NCBI GenBank assembly: GCA_019119045.1
Contig: DWXS01000077.1
Coordinates: 1-48,898 of the forward strand
DNA from: Candidatus Mailhella merdavium
GTDB taxonomy: Bacteria; Desulfobacterota; Desulfovibrionia; Desulfovibrionales; Desulfovibrionaceae
DNA: 48,898 nt
Direction: 5' to 3'
Part shown: piece by piece, positions 43,515 through 48,898 of the stretch
Numbering within the stretch: the first letter of the stretch is position 1
How the letters are laid out: each line of letters starts with the position of its first letter
Position numbers and translations under genes: made by a program
The notes under the pieces: model-generated
What the model was told of the DNA's origin: nothing
What the model saw: the letters and a program-made list of their open reading frames with translations, nothing else
Database searches by the model: none

Positions 43515-43955
43515 TTAATCCCGCGTTCTGAAACGGATAATCTTTCTTCCGTCGGCAAAGTTATTATCCGAAGCTGAATCGGTTATGATCAGCCGAACCC
43601 CTTCCCTGCTGCGGGAAACAAGGCGTCTGGCCATATCATGAATACGATGAACCTGAAGCTCGCATTCCTTTTCCGGCCATTCTCCTGCGTTTGCCCTGCT
43701 CCGATAGAAGCGCTCCAGCTTACCCAGGCGCAACAGGTCGATATTACCGTTGAACAGCTCAAATTCAAGCTCACGGGCTTCGTCGGCGGAAAGACTTTCG
43801 TCAATCTCCATTACTACCTCGCTCAGAATCATATTCAGGCTTATCCGATTCGCGAAGCTGTGCAGTACTTCATGGCCTGCCGTTGAAAATCGTGTCCGCC
43901 CTCTTTTTTGCCCTATAAAATATCCTGCAAGAAAGGCAGAAATTTTCTGCACCAT
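43515..43955 (-). CDS. unknown protein in polysaccharide locus (146 aa)
   Basis: A 146-aa protein, soluble except perhaps residues 5-14 (ISAFLAGYFIG). It contains HEVLHSFANRISLNMILSEV, a long acidic helix with repeated Glu (DESLSADEARELEFELFNG), and ends KIIRFRTRD. I do not recognise it. It sits between the SDR epimerase (39 bases away) and the radical SAM gene (39 bases away) on the same strand and is therefore probably co-transcribed. It might be a partner of the radical SAM enzyme or the shortened remnant of a larger protein (it lacks a full domain). No motif supports a function. Confidence 0.65.
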   Translation of the reverse strand: MVQKISAFLAGYFIGQKRGRTRFSTAGHEVLHSFANRISLNMILSEVVMEIDESLSADEARELEFELFNGNIDLLRLGKLERFYRSRANAGEWPEKECELQVHRIHDMARRLVSRSREGVRLIITDSASDNNFADGRKIIRFRTRD

Positions 43956-43994
43956 TTCAAGGATCGACGGAAAAGGCGGGACGTTGAAACAGCA

Positions 43995-44957
43995 TCAGTC
44001 GACCTTGAGAATATCCCGATAATACTCTGCCGTGCGCAGGATCCCATCCTCGAGCCCGACCTTCGCCTCAAAGTCCAGCACTTCCCTTGCCTTGCGCACA
44101 CAGGGAATGCGCAGCTCAATGTCTGCGGAGGCTGCCGGAGCAAATCTGATCTCGGAGTGCGACTTCAGAACACGAATTACCGTATTGGCAAGACCGTAGA
44201 TGGTTTCCACACTGCGGGCGTTGCCGATGTTGAAGGATTCTCCCACGGCTCTGTCATTCTCCAGACAGCGCAGAACTCCATCCACCATATCGTCCACATA
44301 GCACCAAGCCCTGATTTGCGTGCCATCGCCATAAATGGTTATGGGGGCATTGCGCAGAGCCTGCTGGACAAACTTTTTCAGTGCACCTTCCCCGACCTGA
44401 CCGGGACCATAGATATTAAAAGGGCGGAGCACCGTGGACGGCAGCCCCCTTTCCTTATAGTAGGCTATGGCCATGTGTTCCTCTGCCAGTTTGGAGACTG
44501 CATAGGTCCAGCGAGCTTCCCCGACGGCGCCGATCACGCTTCTGTCCGTCTCGGAAGAGGAGAAGGCCATACCGCCGAACACTTCCGACGTGGAAAAGCA
44601 GACAACCCTTTTTACCCTGCCCGCACGGGCCGCCGCTTCAAGAACATTGAAGGAGCCTACCATATTGACCTGGAGGGTTCTGGTGGGCTTGAGCCCTACC
44701 GTGTCTATACCGGCAATGCCGGCACAGTGAATGATATAGTCAGCGTTGCATACGGCCTTTTCCACTTCGGAAAATTCGCACACATCCCCCTTGATGACCG
44801 TGAGATTGGGATGATTTGCATAACTGTAGCCTTGAAGCGCATTCCGCGAAAAATTGTCGAACACCGTAATCCGGTTCCGTTCGATCAGGGCTCCGACAAG
44901 CACGGCGCCGATAAAGCCGGCTCCGCCCGTTATACAGATATTGCTGTTCTGTATCAT
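43995..44957 (-). CDS. NAD-dependent epimerase/dehydratase (extended SDR)
   Basis: A 320-aa nucleotide-sugar enzyme of the extended short-chain dehydrogenase family. The NAD site is ITGGAGFIG near the N-terminus, followed by a DNFSRNA acidic loop and KGDVCE. The catalytic set is the Ser/Thr of CFSTSEVFGG and Tyr/Lys in TYAVSKLAEE (about 155). The sugar-binding part includes RPFNIYGPGQ and IYGDGTQIRAWCYVDDMV. This set fits UDP-glucose 4-epimerase-like and 4,6-dehydratase-like members. With the DegT aminotransferase and acetyltransferase of the same operon it should prepare an (amino)deoxy sugar nucleotide. It acts in the cytoplasm. A 61-base gap separates it from the glycosyltransferase upstream. 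Confidence 0.93.
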   Translation of the reverse strand: MIQNSNICITGGAGFIGAVLVGALIERNRITVFDNFSRNALQGYSYANHPNLTVIKGDVCEFSEVEKAVCNADYIIHCAGIAGIDTVGLKPTRTLQVNMVGSFNVLEAAARAGRVKRVVCFSTSEVFGGMAFSSSETDRSVIGAVGEARWTYAVSKLAEEHMAIAYYKERGLPSTVLRPFNIYGPGQVGEGALKKFVQQALRNAPITIYGDGTQIRAWCYVDDMVDGVLRCLENDRAVGESFNIGNARSVETIYGLANTVIRVLKSHSEIRFAPAASADIELRIPCVRKAREVLDFEAKVGLEDGILRTAEYYRDILKVD

Positions 44958-45018
44958 GAATACCTTCCGCTATGGCCATTTATATGCCGTTATGAGTTCC
45001 AACCACAATCAAGTGTGT

Positions 45019-46398
45019 TCAGTCCTGAATATACATATCCTCAAATTCAGGCTTGGGAATGCGCTTTGAACACCAGTTCCAGGGGCCGACTCTGTGCAGA
45101 TTCTCCAGATTCCAGCGCGGCACATCCAGCTTCAGCGGAGCGGGCAGAAATCCTTCGCGGGACAGTCTGTCCAGATCCGTATCAGGATGCGTCCCGTGCC
45201 GCTTGAGAATATCAAGCGTCATTGCCCGCAGAAAAGGAGGCACGGGTTCTTCCTTCATGGCATGAGCCACATCCGTGAACACTGTCGGGTAATAGTCAAT
45301 GTTACCTTCTTCCTCCCGCTGCACGGCATCCAGAACAGCCCTGGCCGCACCTTCCGGGCTGTGATAGCCTTTCTGAATATATTCGCGTCCCTCCGCCGCA
45401 AGCCTCATGCGCAGCATCGGATTGGTCAGCACTTCCCTCAGCCTTTCCTTGATATTGGACGGACGGATGGATATTGCCGGACGCTGCGGAGGCCACGGCA
45501 CAGCCGCACTGTTCCCGCTGAGAACGGCACAGCCGCTGGCAAGCCCTTCCAGGGCAAGCCGCCCCAGACAACCGCACACAATCTGATCGATCAGAACATC
45601 CGCCTCGGACAGAACGCGCAAGACTTCCTCATTGGGCCTGTCTTCCAGTAGGCAAAGCCGGAAAGGAACCCCTTCTTCCTTCAATTCCAGAAGCGTATTC
45701 AGAATGATATCGCTTCGCTTCACGGCCCGGTTGGAAGGTGCGTGAACAACAAGCGGAATCCTGTTGCGCGGAATTCTGAACGTGCATTTATCCGCATCCA
45801 TGGGAAGCTGAATCGCCATATGCGGACGCACGCCAAGAGTAAATATGGAAGGATGCGTACAGATGGTGGTCGCATATCTTTCTGCCATGCGCGTATTGTA
45901 CAGCTTGTTCACCAGCGTATGTGTGAAGGCCTGACCTCTCCACCATAACACAATCTTGCCACTTTCATCCCGGCATGTATGGTAAGCGTCCGACGGAAAT
46001 TCATAGCCGTACATCCGCCAGAACGGCTCCGCCGTAAGCTCGTGCCGCAGTTCGCTCCCCGTCTGATAGCAGACAACCTTTTTCCCCATCTGCTGCAGCA
46101 GAGGCAAATCGCACAGTCTCGGCAAGAGCGAAGAGGATGCGATGAAAACGAACAGTTCATAATGCCTTGCTATCTCGAAAAATTCCGCCGGCGGATGCAC
46201 CGTCATGCAGGAATCGCGCACGTCGACCTTTGTCGAAGCTATCAGGCCGGGCACATCGACATCATTTCCCGGCGTTGCGTAAAACTTGTGCGAGCAGTTC
46301 ACAAGGCCCACGTCAGCCTCATATCCGAGCTTGCGAAATCCCTGCTTTAACAGCGCAGGAGCATCGGTAATGTTCGCCGTTCCGATGAATACCTTCAT
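45019..46398 (-). CDS. glycosyltransferase (GT4-like)
   Basis: A 459-aa protein whose second half has the GT-B donor domain: LVVHAPSNRAVKRSDIILNT, VPFRLCLLEDRPNEEVLRVL, ADVLIDQIVCGCLGRLALEGLASGCAVLSGNS (the E-x7-E-like nucleotide-sugar site), and REVLTNPMLRMRLAAEGREY. The N-terminal half begins KVFIGTANITDAPALLKQGFRKLG and is the acceptor-binding domain; it has no membrane helix. It should add a sugar during assembly of the surface glycan. Its ATG overlaps the stop of the acetyltransferase gene (ATGA), so the two are coupled. The C-terminal 80 residues after the donor domain are an extension that I do not recognise. Confidence 0.88.
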   Translation of the reverse strand: MKVFIGTANITDAPALLKQGFRKLGYEADVGLVNCSHKFYATPGNDVDVPGLIASTKVDVRDSCMTVHPPAEFFEIARHYELFVFIASSSLLPRLCDLPLLQQMGKKVVCYQTGSELRHELTAEPFWRMYGYEFPSDAYHTCRDESGKIVLWWRGQAFTHTLVNKLYNTRMAERYATTICTHPSIFTLGVRPHMAIQLPMDADKCTFRIPRNRIPLVVHAPSNRAVKRSDIILNTLLELKEEGVPFRLCLLEDRPNEEVLRVLSEADVLIDQIVCGCLGRLALEGLASGCAVLSGNSAAVPWPPQRPAISIRPSNIKERLREVLTNPMLRMRLAAEGREYIQKGYHSPEGAARAVLDAVQREEEGNIDYYPTVFTDVAHAMKEEPVPPFLRAMTLDILKRHGTHPDTDLDRLSREGFLPAPLKLDVPRWNLENLHRVGPWNWCSKRIPKPEFEDMYIQD

Positions 46399-46991
46399 TC
46401 CGTCAGCTCCGTTTTACCGTATTTGAGTGCAAAGGTATCTTTGTCGACGACACCAATACATTTTGCCGGAACTCCCGCCACAATCCCGTATGCGGGAACA
46501 TCGTGCGTGACCACCGCACCCGCGCCCACTACCGCGTGATCACCTATGGTCACTCCCTTGGTGATGATGGCGTTCATACCGATGAAACAGCACTCGCCTA
46601 TGGAAACGGGAGAACGCTCAATCTCCAGTTTTCCACCGCTCAGCGTTTTTCGTATGGAATCATGGGTAAGGATCTTCGCCCCGCTGGCAATGGTGGTTCC
46701 TTTCCCAACCTTCAGCCCGCCCGAACCGTCAAGCTGGCATCCCTGTCCTATAAATATGTTTTCGCCCAGCTCCACGTTTCCGCACAGGAATACGGAATCA
46801 TACAGAGCCACGCTGGCAGGAAAGCCCAGACGCTCGGATTTTTCCTGACGATCAAAGAACAGTTCCCCCACAGGATCGACTCTGCCCCAGTTTTTCCTGC
46901 GGTATTCCCTCAGCCAGAATACCAGTTCGCGGAATTCGTCGAACAGCTTCCGCAAATGACGCGGCACGGGCAAATTTTCATACATGGCCAT
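46395..46991 (-). CDS. hexapeptide-repeat acyltransferase (WbbJ/maltose acetyltransferase type)
   Basis: A 198-aa left-handed beta-helix acyltransferase. The repeats are visible from about residue 60: GENIFIGQGCQLDGSGGLKV, GKGTTIASGAKILTHDSI with the catalytic His, GECCFIGMNAIITKGVTIGD and HAVVGAGAVVTHDVPAYGIV AGVPAK-type ending. It should transfer acetyl (or another acyl) from CoA to a sugar hydroxyl or amine. The DegT gene ends 12 bases before its start, and its stop overlaps the next glycosyltransferase, so it is in the middle of the minus-strand operon. It may use either of two near ATGs (46991 or 46985). Confidence 0.9.
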   Translation of the reverse strand: MAMYENLPVPRHLRKLFDEFRELVFWLREYRRKNWGRVDPVGELFFDRQEKSERLGFPASVALYDSVFLCGNVELGENIFIGQGCQLDGSGGLKVGKGTTIASGAKILTHDSIRKTLSGGKLEIERSPVSIGECCFIGMNAIITKGVTIGDHAVVGAGAVVTHDVPAYGIVAGVPAKCIGVVDKDTFALKYGKTELTE

Positions 46992-47003
46992 GCTCCGCGC
47001 AAA

Positions 47004-48128
47004 TCAGCTCTGTTTCAGAGCGTTCAGCAGCTCCTGCACGACTCTGTCCTGATCTCCCTCTTTCATCCCGCAATACAGGGGCAAGGCCATACTGGTATCC
47101 TCACAAAGAGCCGCTCCGGGGCAGTCTTCCGAGCGCAGTCCGTATTTATTCGCATAATAGACCAGTCTGTGTACAGCCTGCGTACCCGCCCTGGTTTCCA
47201 CTCCGGCATCGGCAAGATATCTCATTATGGCATCACGCCGCTTTCTGCCGCCCTCCTGCACACGAACCACATACGCCTGCCATACATGTTCCGCCCCCTC
47301 GGGAGCAACGGGAAGAGCAAGTTCCGTTCCCCGGAGCAACTCCCCGTAACGCAGCGCAAGACGAGTCCTTGCCTCCTGCATAAAGGCCAGTTTTTCCAGC
47401 TGTGCACAGCCCAAGGCAGCCTGAATGTCGCTCATGCGGAAATTCAGGGCCAGTATCTCGAAGGAAGATTCAATCAGCGAAGTTCCGCGGGAAATCGCAC
47501 CATGATTCCGCAGAGCCGCAAGGCGAGTCTTGAGCGTATCATCCCCTGTGACCAGCATTCCGCCTTCGCCTGTGGTCATGTTTTTCCGGGGATGGAAGGA
47601 AAAGCATCCTATATCCCCCATAGTTCCCGCTTTTGCTCCGCCTTCCGCCGCCCCTATCGCACAGGCGGCGTCCTCCACGACATGAAGTCCGTACCGTTGC
47701 GCCAGCTCCACAAGTTCGCGCATGGGAGCGGGCAGACCGAACAGATGTACAGGAATTATCGCCCGCGTGCGCGGACTCAGTACGCGTTCGACACTTTGCA
47801 CAGTCACATTGAACGTGGCAGGATCCACATCCGCAAATACGGCGCGTGCGCCAGCGTATTCTACAGCGTGTGCCGTCGCCACCCAGGTAAAGGCAGGCAC
47901 GATCACCTCGTCGCCCGGCCCTATGTCCAGGGCCCTGACAGCCAGATGCAGAGCTGCCGTGCCCGAGCTGACAGCCAGAGCATGAACACCGCCCAGCAGC
48001 GCTTCGATACCACCCTCAAGACGGGCAACAAGAGGTCCCTGTGCTACATGCCCGGATTCCAGACAGGCTGCCAGAAGCTCCATTTCCCTGCCGTCAAAAA
48101 ACGGACACGCCAAAGGAATCCTGTTCAT
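47004..48128 (-). CDS. DegT/DnrJ/EryC1/StrS sugar aminotransferase
   Basis: A 374-aa PLP-dependent aminotransferase. It has the family blocks VSSGTAALHLAVRALDIGPGDEVIVP, TWVATAHAVEYAGARAVFADVD, EDAACAIGA and CFSFHPRKNMTTGEGGMLVT, where Lys near residue 185 holds PLP. It should convert a keto sugar nucleotide, for instance the product of the neighbouring SDR enzyme, into an amino sugar using glutamate. The product would then be acylated by one of the two acyltransferases in the locus. It is the first gene of the minus-strand operon; the promoter must lie in the AT-rich spacer upstream (48129-48596). Confidence 0.95.
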   Translation of the reverse strand: MNRIPLACPFFDGREMELLAACLESGHVAQGPLVARLEGGIEALLGGVHALAVSSGTAALHLAVRALDIGPGDEVIVPAFTWVATAHAVEYAGARAVFADVDPATFNVTVQSVERVLSPRTRAIIPVHLFGLPAPMRELVELAQRYGLHVVEDAACAIGAAEGGAKAGTMGDIGCFSFHPRKNMTTGEGGMLVTGDDTLKTRLAALRNHGAISRGTSLIESSFEILALNFRMSDIQAALGCAQLEKLAFMQEARTRLALRYGELLRGTELALPVAPEGAEHVWQAYVVRVQEGGRKRRDAIMRYLADAGVETRAGTQAVHRLVYYANKYGLRSEDCPGAALCEDTSMALPLYCGMKEGDQDRVVQELLNALKQS

Positions 48129-48596
48129 TCCCTTCTCCCAAAGATTAAGGTCCTATTTCTGCCGTCGTGTCGTTATTAAAATGATATTTCGGCCTATAAC
48201 ACATGTTATATGCAAACTTCGTACCACTAGAATATATAAATTAATATTACAAAATAAACTGCACGACATCCATTTAAATTAGATAGGTGTGGCTTGGTCT
48301 TTTTGTCATATATTCCCAAATTTTCAATAAATTTAATTAGTCTATTTGCAATCATATTCTACTTATTAACAAATTATAAAAAATAAACCAATCTGAGTGC
48401 AATTTTTTAAATAAATTTTTATCTATATATTAATACTGCGATGTATGATACAATAAAAACCATGCAATCTAATAAAAACATAAAAAACAAAATACAGAAG
48501 AATATTCGCTACCAAGAGAATTTATAAATTTCTAAATTGTTATAAATATATCATAAAATTAAAAATATTATCTAGAATCAGACATTATGCTTTATA
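48129..48596. other. very AT-rich spacer upstream of the DegT operon
   Basis: 468 bases dominated by A and T with no open frame of note. It separates the DegT operon from the glycosyltransferase at the right edge. Many TATAAT-like sequences occur, so the promoter cannot be singled out. The composition differs sharply from the genes around it, which is common at junctions of polysaccharide loci assembled by transfer. Confidence 0.6.
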
Positions 48597-48898
48597 TTAA
48601 TTGCTCAGTATTTTTTCATATACCTTTTCACTCTGCAAAATAAATCTTTCCCCGCATTTCCATGCCCGTTCCGCCATTTTTTTCCAGATCTCCCGCTTTC
48701 TGCAAAGCAGATCCGCCAGCTGAAAAGCCTCGTCCCAAGAAGAAAAAGCCAACACACCGTTTTCCTCCCCAAGTTTCATCTTCCGCGCCAAGCTGGTATG
48801 GCACAGGAGAGGCGTCCCGGCGGCAAGAACTTCCGCACATATTCCAATATTCTCACACCGTGGCGGCACAATACATACCTTAAAAATACGGTAACATA
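48597..48898 (-). CDS. glycosyltransferase C-terminus (partial, runs off the window)
   Basis: Only the last 100 or so codons are inside the window; the frame is open to the right edge. The visible part reads VCIVPPRCENIGICAEVLAA GTPLLCHTS-like sequence, the GT4 donor-site pattern P-x-x-E-x-x-G-x4-E-x-L-A-x-G-x-P, followed by NGVLAFSSWDEAFQLADLLC and an Arg/Lys-rich tail. It is therefore the C-terminal end of a GT-B glycosyltransferase, and the polysaccharide locus continues beyond the window. A GTG inside the fragment (48869) should not be taken as its start. Confidence 0.8.
   Translation of the reverse strand, partial: CYRIFKVCIVPPRCENIGICAEVLAAGTPLLCHTSLARKMKLGEENGVLAFSSWDEAFQLADLLCRKREIWKKMAERAWKCGERFILQSEKVYEKILSN

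Noticed and set aside
1..48898. CRISPR arrays, tRNA or rRNA genes, transposases, integrases, prophage
   Set aside because: I looked for regularly spaced repeats, T-loop/anticodon patterns and mobile-element proteins and found none; a weak or truncated RNA gene could still be missed by eye.

Overview
The window looks like a chromosomal segment of a Gram-negative sulfate- or sulfite-reducing delta-proteobacterium of the Desulfovibrionaceae (Desulfovibrio / Bilophila / Mailhella type). The reasons are a HndABCD-type NAD(P)-linked [FeFe] hydrogenase, two Desulfovibrio-style outer-membrane porins, the archaeal-type entry to aromatic amino acids (ADH synthase plus dehydroquinate synthase II) joined to pheA, and heavy use of sigma-54 control. 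Coding regions are moderately GC-rich; several spacers are extremely AT-rich. This assignment is inference from gene content; no 16S or ribosomal gene is present.

Layout. (1) 259-6548, minus strand: a sigma-54-driven cluster with a large internally duplicated periplasmic protein, a divergent YeiH-like transporter, two small membrane proteins (50 and 67 aa) and an NtrC-type response regulator. It is preceded by a good -24/-12 promoter and two adjacent candidate activator sites. (2) 6797-11295, minus: a chemoreceptor, a Skp/OmpH-like protein and a lytic transglycosylase. (3) 11593-16332: a GAF-AAA-HTH sigma-54 activator divergent from a sulfatase-superfamily hydrolase (Thr at the nucleophile position) and an MFS transporter, with a near-perfect sigma-54 promoter between them. 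(4) 16643-19815, minus: an aromatic amino acid operon (ADH synthase, DHQ synthase II, PheA) behind a leader peptide very rich in Phe/Tyr/Trp and an intrinsic terminator, which is a classical ribosome-mediated attenuator. (5) 20035-22128, plus: ferritin and ThiC. (6) 22644-30169, plus: a TctBAC tricarboxylate-type transporter, then the three-gene bifurcating-type [FeFe] hydrogenase in which the HndB-like domain is the N-terminus of HndC. (7) 30575-36481, minus: a DUF486 membrane protein, a porin gene interrupted by an in-frame TGA, its intact paralogue, a YdjM-like protein and YccF. (8) 36549-48898: a surface-polysaccharide locus made of two convergent operons. The plus operon holds a glycosyltransferase and a tightly coupled cassette (NeuD/PglD acyltransferase, unknown protein, KAS III, acyl carrier protein, NodB/WbmS-like deacetylase, unknown Rossmann protein). 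The minus operon holds a DegT aminotransferase, a hexapeptide acyltransferase, a glycosyltransferase, an SDR epimerase/dehydratase, an unknown protein and a radical SAM/SPASM enzyme. A truncated glycosyltransferase runs off the right edge.

The most interesting items are the Phe/Tyr/Trp attenuator (seen directly), the KAS III-ACP cassette inside a glycan locus (possible ACP-borne acyl modification of an amino sugar), the sigma-54 cluster around the duplicated periplasmic protein, and the Thr-type sulfatase-like enzyme. No tRNA, rRNA, CRISPR array, transposase or integrase was recognised.
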